Shown here in pieces: positions 8,280 through 17,694 of a DNA stretch of 46,199 bases. How positions within the stretch are numbered: position 1 is the stretch's first letter; each line of letters opens with the position of its first letter. The DNA comes from Spartobacteria bacterium (GTDB taxonomy: Bacteria; Verrucomicrobiota; Verrucomicrobiia; Chthoniobacterales; UBA10450). Below the pieces are notes generated by a model that did not search any database, was not told where the DNA came from, and was given only the letters and a program-made list of their open reading frames with translations. Position numbers and translations under genes: made by a program. The stretch lies in the NCBI GenBank assembly GCA_003134785.1, contig PLCN01000008.1, positions 1 to 46,199 of the forward strand, in the 5' to 3' direction.

Positions 8280-9986
8280 CTAACGACCCGAATCCAGCAC
8301 TTCGCGGATCTTGGTCGCGAGCTGTTGAGAATCGAATGGCTTCGGCAGGAAAAACATCTCGCCATTGCGGCGATCGCCGGGCTGAAGCGATTCCTGAAGA
8401 TAGCCCGAGATGAAAACAACTTTAGTTTTTGGACTGGCTTTCCGCAACCAATCCGCGAAATGCCGGCCGCTCATTTGCGGCATCACCATGTCGGTGAGGA
8501 GAAGATCGATCTTCTTGTCTTTGCGCTTGCCGATGAGCTGTTGCGCGTCGTCGCCGGTCGCGGCTTCGAGCACTTCGTAGCCGAGGCTGCGCAGAACACG
8601 CACGGAGATATGCCGGACACTGATGTCGTCCTCGAGAACGAGAACGCTTTCGGTGCCGGTCGGCATCTTGTTCGCGCCCGGCTTCTTGTAGGGCGGTGGG
8701 GGAGGTGCTTCTACCTTGGGCAGGAAGATTTTCACGGTGGTGCCTTTGCCTAGCTCGCTTTCCACGGAAATGTGGCCGCCGCTTTGCCGCAAGATTCCGT
8801 AGCTCGTTGCGAGCCCGAGTCCGCTGCCAAGACCTTCGTCTTTCGTGGTAAAAAACGGTTCGAACAAATGCTGCTTCACCTCGTCGCTCATGCCGGCGCC
8901 ATTGTCGGTGACACTGATGCAAACGTATTGGCCGGGAGCGATTTCGTCTGAGCCGGCCTCGTGCTCCTCGTCGATGGTGACGGTGGTTGTCTCCAGGGTT
9001 AGACATCCGCCGTCTCGCATGGCGTCACGCGCATTGACCACGAGGTTGAGAATAATTTGCGTCAACTGTCCGGGATCGACTTTCGTGTAGGTGCCGTCCT
9101 TGTCGCGATGGAGCTGACATTGCACCGAGATATCTTCACCCAGGAGCCGGAGCAGGGAGCGGTCGAGATTGGTGATGAGGGAATTCACTTCGAGAACGCA
9201 AGGCGCGAGCGGGTGCTTGCGGCTGAAGGCAAGAAGTTGCGCGGTGAGCACGGAGGCGCGGCCGGCGGCGCTGCGAATTTCGCTGATGTGATTCGCAATA
9301 GCGCCTTTCATCCCAAGCTCCTCGAGAAGCAGATCGCTATAGCCGAGGATCGTCGTCAGAAAATTATTGAAGTCGTGCGCGACGCCGCCCGCCAGCTGGC
9401 CAAACGCTTCCATCTTCTGGGAACGAACGAGCTGATCTTGCAATTGCTTCCGCGCGGTCACGTTCATGAGCGAACCGACAAACCGAACGGCTGCGCCATC
9501 GGCGTCGCGGAGAATGAGCGCGCGTTCGAGCAGATCGACGTACGATCCGTCATGGTGGCGAAAGCGGTACTCTCCCGTCCAACGATCGTCCTCGGCCGCA
9601 AGTGCGTCGCGGATGCTCTCGGCCGCGCGAGCGCGATCCTGCGGATGAATTTGCTTTTGCCAGAAACCGATGTCGCCCGCGGCGACGGAACTTTTATATC
9701 CGAGCAGAGTTTCGAGACCCTGCGGCCAGGAGAGCGCGCCGGTTCTTACATCCCAATCCCGAACAGCATCATTCGTAGCCCGGGCAACGATCGCAAAATG
9801 TTCCGGGCTCTCAACCGTGCCGCTTTCCGAAAGTTCGCGAATTTCATATTTTTGGTGGGATGGTTTCGGGCTTGGTTTTTCGGTTCTGTGATGTTCGTGT
9901 GCGGGCGTCTCGTCTCCCTGAATTTCCGTTGCTAATCGCATCTTCAGGTTGTGTTGGAACCCGGAGGAAAAGGAAGCTAGTTCCAT
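8280..9986 (-). CDS. Hybrid sensor histidine kinase: PAS, HisKA, HATPase and receiver
   Basis: From the ATG at 9986 the protein has 568 aa; a TTG at 10046 and an ATG at 9941 are other possible starts. Numbered from 9986, domains in order are: a PAS/PAC sensor at about 65-180; a HisKA dimerisation domain with phospho-acceptor His204 in GGVAHDFNNFL; a HATPase domain with N box NLVVNARDAM, G1 DNGAGM and G2 GLGSGLGLA; and a C-terminal receiver with phospho-acceptor Asp499 in LLLTDMVMPQMSG. There is no transmembrane segment, so it is a cytoplasmic sensor. No output regulator lies next to it. It is transcribed divergently from the dehydrogenase at 10070, with an 83-bp gap. Confidence 0.92.
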   Translation of the reverse strand: MELASFSSGFQHNLKMRLATEIQGDETPAHEHHRTEKPSPKPSHQKYEIRELSESGTVESPEHFAIVARATNDAVRDWDVRTGALSWPQGLETLLGYKSSVAAGDIGFWQKQIHPQDRARAAESIRDALAAEDDRWTGEYRFRHHDGSYVDLLERALILRDADGAAVRFVGSLMNVTARKQLQDQLVRSQKMEAFGQLAGGVAHDFNNFLTTILGYSDLLLEELGMKGAIANHISEIRSAAGRASVLTAQLLAFSRKHPLAPCVLEVNSLITNLDRSLLRLLGEDISVQCQLHRDKDGTYTKVDPGQLTQIILNLVVNARDAMRDGGCLTLETTTVTIDEEHEAGSDEIAPGQYVCISVTDNGAGMSDEVKQHLFEPFFTTKDEGLGSGLGLATSYGILRQSGGHISVESELGKGTTVKIFLPKVEAPPPPPYKKPGANKMPTGTESVLVLEDDISVRHISVRVLRSLGYEVLEAATGDDAQQLIGKRKDKKIDLLLTDMVMPQMSGRHFADWLRKASPKTKVVFISGYLQESLQPGDRRNGEMFFLPKPFDSQQLATKIREVLDSGR

Positions 9987-10069
9987 GCCTTGCGGATGCG
10001 GCGGTCGGGAATCGAAAGCGCTTGCCTTTGTCGCCGGGGAAAACAATCGTGCGGAAGAATTTGACCATC

Positions 10070-10891
10070 GTGAACACGTCTCCGGATCCGCTCAAACCTC
10101 TCAAGAATCAGAAAGCTCTCGTCACCGGCGCGAATTCGGGGATCGGCGAAGCGTGCGCGCTCGCCCTGGGCGCCGCGGGCGCGGATGTGGCGGTGAACTA
10201 CGTCTCGCGTCCGGAGGAAGCCGAGCGCGTGGTCCAATCCATCAAGCAAAGCGGCAGCAACGCGATCGCAATTCAAGCTGACGTCAGCCGCGAAGATCAA
10301 GTGCAGGCGATGTTTGCCGAAATGTTGAAACAGTTCGGCACCATCGACATCCTGGTGAACAACGCTGGGCTGCAACGCGATTCTCCTTTCCAGGATATGA
10401 CGCTGGAACAATGGAATACCGTCATCGCGATAAATCTCACGGGCCAGTTTCTCTGCGCGCGTGAAGCGGTGCGTGAGTTTCTGCGGCGCGGAGTCGTGCC
10501 CGACGTTTCGACCGCCGCCGGCAAAATTATCTGCATGAGCTCGGTGCACGAAGTCATTCCGTGGGGCGGTCACGTCAATTACGCGGCGTCAAAGGGAGGC
10601 GTGATGCAATTGATGAAAAGCATGGCGCAAGAACTCGCGCCGAAAAAAATTCGCGTGAACAGCATCGCGCCCGGCGCCATCAAAACGCCGATTAATCGCT
10701 CCGCCTGGGATACGCCGGAAGCTGAAGCGGCGCTGCTGAAATTAATTCCCGCGGGCCGTGCGGGAGTGCCGCTGGACATCGCGCGCGTTGCCGTTTGGCT
10801 CGCTTCGGACGCTTCCGATTACGTGACCGGCACGACGCTCTTCGTCGATGGCGGGATGACGTTATACCCTGGGTTCGCTACCGGAGGGTGA
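10070..10891 (+). CDS. Short-chain dehydrogenase/reductase (glucose 1-dehydrogenase-like)
   Basis: A classical SDR of 273 aa that uses NAD(P). It shows the cofactor loop TGANSGIG near residue 23, the NNAG motif in ILVNNAGLQRD, a catalytic serine in CMSSVHE and the YAASKGG active-site Tyr-Lys pair. The C-terminal VTGTTLFVDGGMT matches the glucose/ribitol dehydrogenase and FabG-like group. The frame is open further upstream, but homology starts around KNQKALVTG, so a GTG at 10070 (or TTG at 10061) is preferred. The substrate is uncertain. It converges on the gene ending at 10980, with about 90 bp between; no clear terminator was seen there. Confidence 0.85.
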   Translation: MNTSPDPLKPLKNQKALVTGANSGIGEACALALGAAGADVAVNYVSRPEEAERVVQSIKQSGSNAIAIQADVSREDQVQAMFAEMLKQFGTIDILVNNAGLQRDSPFQDMTLEQWNTVIAINLTGQFLCAREAVREFLRRGVVPDVSTAAGKIICMSSVHEVIPWGGHVNYAASKGGVMQLMKSMAQELAPKKIRVNSIAPGAIKTPINRSAWDTPEAEAALLKLIPAGRAGVPLDIARVAVWLASDASDYVTGTTLFVDGGMTLYPGFATGG

Positions 10892-10979
10892 GGCGGGGAG
10901 GAGAAAACGTTAAAGTGATCAAGCGTTGGAGCGGTGGACATTGCGACAGCCGTCCGTGAAATCATCGAGACGGAAAGAT

Positions 10980-12215
10980 CTACTCGCTGACTATCGGGAC
11001 CAGCGGCGTGTCAAAGGGAGGTTCCGGGAGAGTGACCGCGGTGGAATTGCTGGCATACACCTGAGGAACTTCGTAGGTATTCAGCATCGAAAGCGGCACA
11101 TCGCCGAAGGCACTGATCTCCGCTACTTCAAAGCCGCGCGTCGGGTCCAGCGTGGTTGGTGTCCAGCGCAAGGCCACATAGAGCGCGCCTTGCGGATTGA
11201 AATCGACCGCCGCTTTTCCGTCAGCTTTTGCGTCCGTGACAGACGCGATCGGTTTGGCATCGGCCAAGTCGCCGGGATTCGATCCGAGTTCTTTCAAGAG
11301 ATAAACGTCAAGTTTTCCCGTCTCCATTTTGTAAATCGCGCTCACGCGGTTCAGCCGTTCGCGGTCGGACAACTCCACGATGGCAGTGGGATGGGGATCG
11401 GAAGGCGCAAACTGGAAAGCGGTGATGGGATCGTCGTCAATCATGCGACGCGAAGAGGGCGACGCGCCGGAACTGACGAAGACCACGCGCGCGTGCGCAT
11501 AAATATTGGCGAAGTTGAAATTAAGCATGTCTTCGATGCGACTCACCGGGGTCGTATTCGAAACGCGAATGAGGTGTTTGCGGGCGGAGAAGTGCTTCAG
11601 CGATTCACCGCCGTAAAGACCGAGGGCCGCGATCCGGCCACCCTTTTGCACACGGAAGGAGAGCTTCACATAGCGAGCCTCGACTCCGACCATCGACAGA
11701 TTGAAGAGCCGCTTATGGGAAAACGCCACGTTGCCATTTACTTCCGTCCACTTGGGACTTTCCGGGGCCAGTCGATAATTCGAAACGGCGATTTTCATCT
11801 CGCCTTCCGCCGCGGCGTTTTCGTTCAAGAACGTGAACCGATCGAGGAGCGAGGTTTTCGGGAAAGTGATGATGAAAGTCGTGTTGCCTTCCTGGAGCGG
11901 ACAACTGAGCGTGTCGTCGTCCATGAGCAGGGCGGTGGCGCTGGAATTGTTATCGCCCGCCTTCGGGACTGCGGCCACGCGGCCCTCAGGCGTGATCCAA
12001 TCGATCTTTGCGCCGCAATTCATGCGGGCGAGATTTTTCGCGGCGTTGGTATCGTCTGTGGCGGCCGCTGCGCTACTTGCATCCGGCGCGGTCCGGACCC
12101 CATCGGCAACGGCAAGACACGGCTGAATCAGGCTGGCGGAAAAGATGAGCGCGGCAAAACCTCGGATCATCGCGTGACGGGATTTGAGTGGGCGAAACCA
12201 ATTCATAAATTTCAT
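10980..12215 (-). CDS. Secreted protein, probably beta-sandwich (discoidin-like), function unknown
   Basis: About 411 aa from the ATG at 12215 (a GTG at 12236 is also in frame). A signal peptide with hydrophobic core GFAALIFSASLIQPCLA predicts export. The mature part seems to hold two beta-rich halves, one around residues 80-200 (SATALLMDDDTLSCPL, then SMVGVEARYVKLSFRV) and one around 230-350 (SSRRMIDDDPITAFQFA, then ALYVALRWTPTT). The pattern of a short Asp-rich loop followed by an RYVKL/ALRW strand recalls F5/8C discoidin-like carbohydrate-binding sandwiches, but similarity is weak. It faces the exopolysaccharide operon across a 318-bp divergent gap, so a role at the cell surface is plausible but unproven. 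Confidence 0.6.
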   Translation of the reverse strand: MKFMNWFRPLKSRHAMIRGFAALIFSASLIQPCLAVADGVRTAPDASSAAAATDDTNAAKNLARMNCGAKIDWITPEGRVAAVPKAGDNNSSATALLMDDDTLSCPLQEGNTTFIITFPKTSLLDRFTFLNENAAAEGEMKIAVSNYRLAPESPKWTEVNGNVAFSHKRLFNLSMVGVEARYVKLSFRVQKGGRIAALGLYGGESLKHFSARKHLIRVSNTTPVSRIEDMLNFNFANIYAHARVVFVSSGASPSSRRMIDDDPITAFQFAPSDPHPTAIVELSDRERLNRVSAIYKMETGKLDVYLLKELGSNPGDLADAKPIASVTDAKADGKAAVDFNPQGALYVALRWTPTTLDPTRGFEVAEISAFGDVPLSMLNTYEVPQVYASNSTAVTLPEPPFDTPLVPIVSE

Positions 12216-12533
12216 CCCAAGCTTAGAGCGGGCCACGATGAAAACTTTTTGGGAAGCGCCTCGTCCGTGGCGTTTTATTACCCGATTATCGTAGAACGGT
12301 TTTAATCGGGGGCAGCGTTCGCGTCTGCTCTGAAAAACTCAGGCGATTTTTCTTGCGGTCACCCCCCTCCCTCAAGTAGAAAAATCGGCGTCAACCGCCT
12401 TACAAAACTGAAACAACAAATCTGTGTTCCAAAATCAGCTTCGAGCGCCCGTGCCCAACGTGTTGGGAACGCTCCGTCTCGGTCGCAAAAATTTTGGTAT
12501 CACATCTGCTAACCTTAACCGGACCGACACCAC
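12216..12533 (+). promoter_or_regulatory. Divergent intergenic region upstream of the exopolysaccharide operon
   Basis: This 318-bp gap separates the minus-strand secreted protein from the first operon gene and must hold promoters for both. No gene was seen in it. It is more AT-rich than its surroundings and has a palindrome CCCAACGTGTTGGG at 12454-12467, about 66 bp before the ATG, which could be an operator or a leader hairpin. I could not assign convincing -35/-10 or sigma-54 boxes. Confidence 0.4.
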
Positions 12534-13889
12534 ATGAGCTTGCACGCAACTCCACATTCATTTGCTCTTTCTGCCGGAAAGATCTGCCTGGCCCTTTTGT
12601 GCCTGGCCCCGATCGCACGTGCGCAAGACGCCATTCGTCCCTCGCTCGCCGGAGAATCGGCGGCCGAAGCGCGGCGGCAATCCATCGATAAGATTCCGTA
12701 CAATCTCGAACTCGGCCCGATCAAGTTCCGCTTCAGCGCAACCATGGGCGTCGAGTACAACGACAACATCAATCTCGCGGAAGACGCGAGCGCTTTCCTG
12801 CCCAGTCCCACGGGGCCTGTCCTGGTCACGACCCAAAAGCAGAGCGACTTAATTTTGCGGCCGCAAATTAACGTCAACGCCCTCTGGCCCGTCACGCAGC
12901 TCAATACCTTGAAGCTGGATCTCGGCATCGGTTACGCGTTCTACCTCGATCACTCGAGCTACGATACCAATTCCATCCTGATCAACCCGGGATCCCAGCT
13001 CTCGTTCGACATTTTCGTCGGGGATTTCCGGATCAATTTGCATGATCGTTTTTCACTCGAGCAGGACCCAGTGGCGGAACTGGCGCTCAGCAACGTGGCC
13101 GATTACGGACGCTTCCAGAACACCGCGGGCATTTCCGCGCTTTGGGATTTGAACCAGGCCGTCGCTACTCTGGGCTACGACCATTACAATTTCATCTCCA
13201 CCACTTCGGAGTTCGATTATCTCAATCGCAATGCCGAGATGGTGACCGGTTCGCTTGCGTTCACGCCGAATTCCGTTATGGCCATAGGCATCGAGGGATC
13301 CTTCGTTCACACTTACTACGACCAGAATGTCCTGAACGATTCAGACACATATAGTGGCGGCGGTTTCCTCGAAACGCAGATCACGTCCTATCTGAAACTG
13401 CGCGTCGCCGCCGGTTATCAGGTGATCAATTTCGATAATACCGGGTTGGTGAATGACTCGCACGACCTGAATGATTACTACGCGAACGCGCTGCTGACCC
13501 ACCGGGTGAACTCCGTCTTGAGCCACAGCCTCGCCGTCGGCCACGAAACGCAGCTCGGCATCAACTCAAACTTCATCAAGCTCAATTACATCCGGCACAC
13601 CGCGAACTGGAACATTTTTTATCACACGCTGCTTTCCACGGAGCTCTTCTACGAGGACGCGGACGATTCCGGCGGCTCGTTTGTTCCTCTGAACGGCGTC
13701 CCGTTTGCCTTCAATCCATTCGTCGCGGAGCACATTCACCGTTACGGCGGCGCCTTGACTCTCGGCTATCAACTGACGCAGCACGTCACCCTCGGACTGC
13801 GCTACCAATACACACAGAAAGATTCGGATCAGCCGCTGCGCGATTACCAGCAAAATCGCATCGCGCTTGATGGCACCTATAGCTTCTAA
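12534..13889 (+). CDS. Outer-membrane beta-barrel protein of the exopolysaccharide locus
   Basis: 451 aa with a signal peptide (KICLALLCLAPIARAQ). The rest is made of alternating short strands such as TMGVEYNDNINLAED, LGIGYAFYLDHSSYD and VTLGLRYQYTQKD, and it ends on an aromatic residue (GTYSF), as outer-membrane barrels do. The GVEYNDNI start and length resemble the putative beta-barrel porin family (BBP2_2) often found first in exopolysaccharide loci. It is the first gene of the operon; the OPX gene follows 21 bp later. The likely role is a pore or partner for polysaccharide export through the outer membrane. Confidence 0.78.
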   Translation: MSLHATPHSFALSAGKICLALLCLAPIARAQDAIRPSLAGESAAEARRQSIDKIPYNLELGPIKFRFSATMGVEYNDNINLAEDASAFLPSPTGPVLVTTQKQSDLILRPQINVNALWPVTQLNTLKLDLGIGYAFYLDHSSYDTNSILINPGSQLSFDIFVGDFRINLHDRFSLEQDPVAELALSNVADYGRFQNTAGISALWDLNQAVATLGYDHYNFISTTSEFDYLNRNAEMVTGSLAFTPNSVMAIGIEGSFVHTYYDQNVLNDSDTYSGGGFLETQITSYLKLRVAAGYQVINFDNTGLVNDSHDLNDYYANALLTHRVNSVLSHSLAVGHETQLGINSNFIKLNYIRHTANWNIFYHTLLSTELFYEDADDSGGSFVPLNGVPFAFNPFVAEHIHRYGGALTLGYQLTQHVTLGLRYQYTQKDSDQPLRDYQQNRIALDGTYSF

Positions 13890-13910
13890 GAGGACGACAC
13901 TTGCACTTGT

Positions 13911-14591
13911 ATGAAGACCTGGACGTTAACCTTCCTCCTTGCTGCCTCCATCGCGGGGCCGCTGCCGCTTTCGGCGGAGGACAGCCCCCCGCCCATGCCT
14001 TCGATCCCCAAGGCTATTTCGGTCGAGCCGCCCACCACCAGCACTGTCATGCGGACCAATTCCATGACGGTGCTCGACGACAAGAAGAAGCTCGGGTCTA
14101 ACGATTACGTCAGCTTTCGCGTGGTCGAAGATCGCGACAACGAATCCCAGCATTTGCGCGTCAACGATAGCGGCGAGCTTGAAGTCCCGTACGTCGGTCT
14201 CGTCCAGGCTGCGGGAAAAAGCTGCAAGGAATTGGCCTATGCCATCAAGGCCGCGCTCGAGAGGGAATATTATTATCACGCCACCGTCATTCTCGCTGTC
14301 GATCACATCAGTGAAAAATCGCGCGGAAAAGTTTACGTCTATGGCTCAGTCAAAGCGCAGGGGCCCCAGGAAATTCCGACCGACGAATCTTACACTGTCA
14401 GCAAAGCCGTCATTCGCGCGGGCGGGTTTGGTGATTTCGCCGATAAGAAAAAGATCAAGCTGACTCGCAAGAGCGGCGAAACGACCGTCGTCAATTTGAA
14501 GCGCGTCATCGAGGAAGGACACACCGACGAAGACATTGTGGTGCATCCGGACGATCAGATTTACGTTCCTCAGAAGCTCGTTAACTTCTAA
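13911..14591 (+). CDS. Polysaccharide export protein, OPX/Wza family
   Basis: 226 aa with a signal peptide (LTFLLAASIAGPLPLSA). The polysaccharide-export (Poly_export) domain runs from about residue 60 (NDYVSFRVVEDRDN, then VNDSGELEVPYVGLVQAAGK). An SLBB-like domain follows (VYVYGSVKAQGPQEIPTDES, then AVIRAGGFGDFADKKKIKL) and ends VVHPDDQIYVPQKLVNF. This is the periplasmic part of the outer-membrane export channel. It is shorter than E. coli Wza (about 380 aa) and lacks the C-terminal amphipathic helix that lines the pore, so the barrel protein just upstream may supply the pore. It lies 2 bp before the Wzc-like gene. Confidence 0.85.
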   Translation: MKTWTLTFLLAASIAGPLPLSAEDSPPPMPSIPKAISVEPPTTSTVMRTNSMTVLDDKKKLGSNDYVSFRVVEDRDNESQHLRVNDSGELEVPYVGLVQAAGKSCKELAYAIKAALEREYYYHATVILAVDHISEKSRGKVYVYGSVKAQGPQEIPTDESYTVSKAVIRAGGFGDFADKKKIKLTRKSGETTVVNLKRVIEEGHTDEDIVVHPDDQIYVPQKLVNF

Positions 14592-14593
14592 CC

Positions 14594-16750
14594 ATGCCAG
14601 CCGCGACTACCGATCGTCCCGCCTCCGCTCCCTGGAGCACCAGTTTCATCACGCGGCTTCACCGCTACAAATCTCTCCTCCAGCGCCGCTGGTGGATCCC
14701 CGTCCTGACTATTTGCCTCGGCCTTTTCATCCAGGCCTGGCTCATTTATCAGACGCCGCCTTCCTTCCAGTCGAACAGCAAGATGATGCTGGCCGGCAAA
14801 ATGAACATCAGCCAAAACGCGGTCTACAGCGAAGACAGCGTGAACTTTTACGGCACGCAGATCCAGTTGATGCAGAGCGCGGAAGTGAGGCGCAGCGCGG
14901 AAAAACTGGTCCGCGACACTCATCCGGAAATGCAGCCGGTGCTGGTCGAGATCACCGTCCAGCAGAAACCGCGCACGTCGATTTTCGATCTCCAGGCCAT
15001 CGGGAGCACACCGGATTACACGCAGGCGTATCTGAACGCGACCATGCAGAAATTTCTCGATTTCAAAAAAGGAATGCGTGAAAGCCAGGGCTCGAATGTC
15101 ACGACTGCGATTACGGAGAACCTGATCCAGGTCGAAAAAGATTTGCGCGCGAGCGAAGACGAAATGCTGGAATTCCAGAAGCAGAACAACATCGGCTTCA
15201 TCCAGGAAGAAGGGAATAGCGCGGCGGCTTATCTCGTGCGGTTGAATCAGAATTATGCGGCGCTGAAAACCGAATACGACCTGCTCAGTTTGCTCGATCT
15301 CGATCAGAATCTCGATCGCACCCAGGGCAGGACCGACGCCAACCCGAATGCATCTCCCGGCCCGCAATCCACCGATTCCGGAATGGCTTTCTCGGACGTG
15401 GGGCCGGAGGGCGATTACTTGAAAGCGAAGCAGGCTCTGCAATTGCTGAAGGCCGAACGCGAGACCCTCTCGAAAGATTTGCGGCCCAAGCATCCGAAAA
15501 TCATCAAGCTTGGCGATGAGATCAAGAAGCAGGAAAAGTTGATCGAGTTGTTCCGGCAGGACACCGTGGAAAAACTCGAGACCCGTCGGAAATCCATCGG
15601 CAAACAGATGGAGAATCTGCAGTCGAATATCAAGGAATGGGAGAGCAAGGCGCTAGATTTAAGTCAACGCCTGGCGCAATTCAATCGCATCAAGGGAAAA
15701 GCCGATCGACTGAAAACGCTCTACGATCGCCTGACCAATAATCTCAAGGAAGTGAATGTGTCACAGAGCGTGGACAGCGGCGATCAGATCTCGATTATGG
15801 AGATGGCCGGCCCGCCGATGTCCGTGCGCCCGGGCTTGCTCAAGAGTCTCCTCATCGGTCTCGGTTGCGGCGCGATCGGCGGCATCGGCATCCTTCTCCT
15901 GCTCGATCGGATCGACGATCGCATGGCTTCCTTCGGGGAATTTCAGCATCAGTTTTCTGAGAACGTGCTCGGCCAGATCCCGAAAGAGAAGACGAAGGGA
16001 CGGGTCACGTTGCTCCAAGCCGATGACGCGCGCCATGTCTTCGCGGAGTCGTACCGCAACATTCGCTCTTCAATTTTCTTTATGCCCTACGAAGGACCGC
16101 GGCCGAAAACTCTGCTCATCACCAGCTCGGTTCCAAACGAAGGCAAATCGACCATCTCCTCGAATCTGGCCATCACCCTGGCACTTTCCGGCGCGCGGAC
16201 CTTGCTCATCGACGGTGATCTTCGCCGCGGCGCTCTCCGCGAGGCGTTCGGCATCTCATCGAAGATCGGTTTCGCGGAAGTCTTGAAACAGGAAGTGAAT
16301 TGGCAGGAGGTCGTCGTGCCAACATCCTATCCGAGCCTCTTTCTCTTGCCGCGCGGCGCGACGCTCGGGCAGCCCAGCGAACACCTTTTGCGCGAAAGCA
16401 CTGATCAGCTTTTGAAAGAGATGTACAGTCACTACGATTACATCATCATCGATAGCTCGCCTGTGCTGGCCGCGGACGATTCCACCAGTCTAGCGCCGAA
16501 AATCGACGCAACCCTTTTTGTCGTCCGGCTCTCCTACACTTCCGCGCGTCTCACCCGGAAATCGCTCGAGCTGCTTTACAATCGCCAGGTCAATGTGGCC
16601 GGCGTCATTTTGAACTACGTCGATACGTCGCTGCCGGAATATTATTACTACCAGTATTCGGAGTACTACAATACGCCGGCGCCGGTTGAGGAACATGACG
16701 GGGTGGCTGCATCGCTTCATACTCGGCCGAAACAGATCCAGTCCTCGTAG
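14594..16750 (+). CDS. Wzc-like polysaccharide co-polymerase and tyrosine autokinase
   Basis: 718 aa. A Wzz chain-length domain lies between two membrane helices (about residues 36-55, WWIPVLTICLGLFIQAWLIY, and 415-440), with a long periplasmic coiled coil between them. The cytoplasmic BY-kinase domain has Walker A with K518 (SSVPNEGKSTISSN), Walker A' LLIDGDLRRG and Walker B YDYIIIDSSPV. A tyrosine cluster EYYYYQYSEYYN at about 681-692 is the expected autophosphorylation site. It controls polymer length and couples synthesis to export through the OPX protein encoded just upstream. All signature residues are present, so it should be active. Confidence 0.92.
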   Translation: MPAATTDRPASAPWSTSFITRLHRYKSLLQRRWWIPVLTICLGLFIQAWLIYQTPPSFQSNSKMMLAGKMNISQNAVYSEDSVNFYGTQIQLMQSAEVRRSAEKLVRDTHPEMQPVLVEITVQQKPRTSIFDLQAIGSTPDYTQAYLNATMQKFLDFKKGMRESQGSNVTTAITENLIQVEKDLRASEDEMLEFQKQNNIGFIQEEGNSAAAYLVRLNQNYAALKTEYDLLSLLDLDQNLDRTQGRTDANPNASPGPQSTDSGMAFSDVGPEGDYLKAKQALQLLKAERETLSKDLRPKHPKIIKLGDEIKKQEKLIELFRQDTVEKLETRRKSIGKQMENLQSNIKEWESKALDLSQRLAQFNRIKGKADRLKTLYDRLTNNLKEVNVSQSVDSGDQISIMEMAGPPMSVRPGLLKSLLIGLGCGAIGGIGILLLLDRIDDRMASFGEFQHQFSENVLGQIPKEKTKGRVTLLQADDARHVFAESYRNIRSSIFFMPYEGPRPKTLLITSSVPNEGKSTISSNLAITLALSGARTLLIDGDLRRGALREAFGISSKIGFAEVLKQEVNWQEVVVPTSYPSLFLLPRGATLGQPSEHLLRESTDQLLKEMYSHYDYIIIDSSPVLAADDSTSLAPKIDATLFVVRLSYTSARLTRKSLELLYNRQVNVAGVILNYVDTSLPEYYYYQYSEYYNTPAPVEEHDGVAASLHTRPKQIQSS

Positions 16751-16842
16751 CGCGCGCGTTCCAACTTCCGGGCCGTCATTTCGCGCGGTTGGGAGGCGGC
16801 GTCAAATCGCGCTCAACCCGCAGCGCGCCATGGGATGATCGA

Positions 16843-17694
16843 ATGCCAAACTACGGCTATCACTTAGCCCGGGCCGAAGGGAACGCGGTACGATCGCTTT
16901 ATCGCGCGCTCCTGTCTTCGCTGGCGCGGCGGCCCATTGCGAAGAGCGCGCAAATTGCGCTTGATGTCTTTGCCTACTCGGGTGAAAGCGCGTTGCCCGA
17001 GCAGGTCGCTTCCATTCGCTCGTTCTTGAAATATGTCGGTCGGCCCAATCGATTCACGATCGTTTCCGACGGCACACTGTCGGACCACGGCGGCGACATC
17101 TTGCGGAGCATCGATTCTGTGGTCGCGCTTTCGGATTCCGCCCAATGGCAGCCCAAAGACCTTCCGGCCGGGGTTGATCGTTATCTCACCACTCATCCCA
17201 CCGGCAAACAGCTTGCCTTGATCATGTCGCTCCCGGTCGCGGGACCAACACTGTATGTCGATTCCGACGTCCTCTTTTTTTCGGGGGCAAGAGATCTCAA
17301 TGGTCTCGCGGAAAACGGTGGCGCGCCCGCCTATTATCTCGCGGATTGCCGACTCTCGGCCGATGAACGCCTCCTCCGCGGCGACCCGGAAAAAGATCGG
17401 CCTGTGAACACGGGAGTCCTCCTTCTTTTCGAAAAACTCGATTGGTCGTTAGGCCTTCGGCGCTTTCTCGAGCTCGACGGAGAGCCGACGTTTTTTACCA
17501 ACCAGACGATGACGCATCTCACGATGCACGCGAATGGCGCCTTGCCGTTTGATCCCCGGAAATACGTTCTGCAACTGGACGATCAATTCGTTTATCCGGA
17601 TCGTTACGCGAGCGACCACCTGGCCTTGCGTCATTACGTCAACCCGGTGCGACATAAGTTTTGGACGAACATGGCGCGTCGCGCCGTCCCTTGA
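16843..17694 (+). CDS. Glycosyltransferase with DxD motif, GT-A-like
   Basis: The ATG at 16843 (283 aa) is preferred over a TTG at 16789 because the first part of the longer form looks non-coding. The central GPTLYVDSDVLFFSGA has the metal-binding DxD of a GT-A fold (nucleotide-sugar binding), and HHxD-like aromatic/acidic motifs follow (YYLADCRLS, FFTNQTMTHLTMHANG). It resembles GT8/GT2-like enzymes only loosely, so donor and acceptor are unknown. It follows the Wzc gene by 92 bp, and its stop codon touches the next gene's ATG. Confidence 0.7.
   Translation: MPNYGYHLARAEGNAVRSLYRALLSSLARRPIAKSAQIALDVFAYSGESALPEQVASIRSFLKYVGRPNRFTIVSDGTLSDHGGDILRSIDSVVALSDSAQWQPKDLPAGVDRYLTTHPTGKQLALIMSLPVAGPTLYVDSDVLFFSGARDLNGLAENGGAPAYYLADCRLSADERLLRGDPEKDRPVNTGVLLLFEKLDWSLGLRRFLELDGEPTFFTNQTMTHLTMHANGALPFDPRKYVLQLDDQFVYPDRYASDHLALRHYVNPVRHKFWTNMARRAVP

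Noticed and set aside
10926-12305. 459-aa open frame on the plus strand.
   Set aside because: It is the antisense shadow of the secreted protein on the minus strand, which has a signal peptide and natural codon use.
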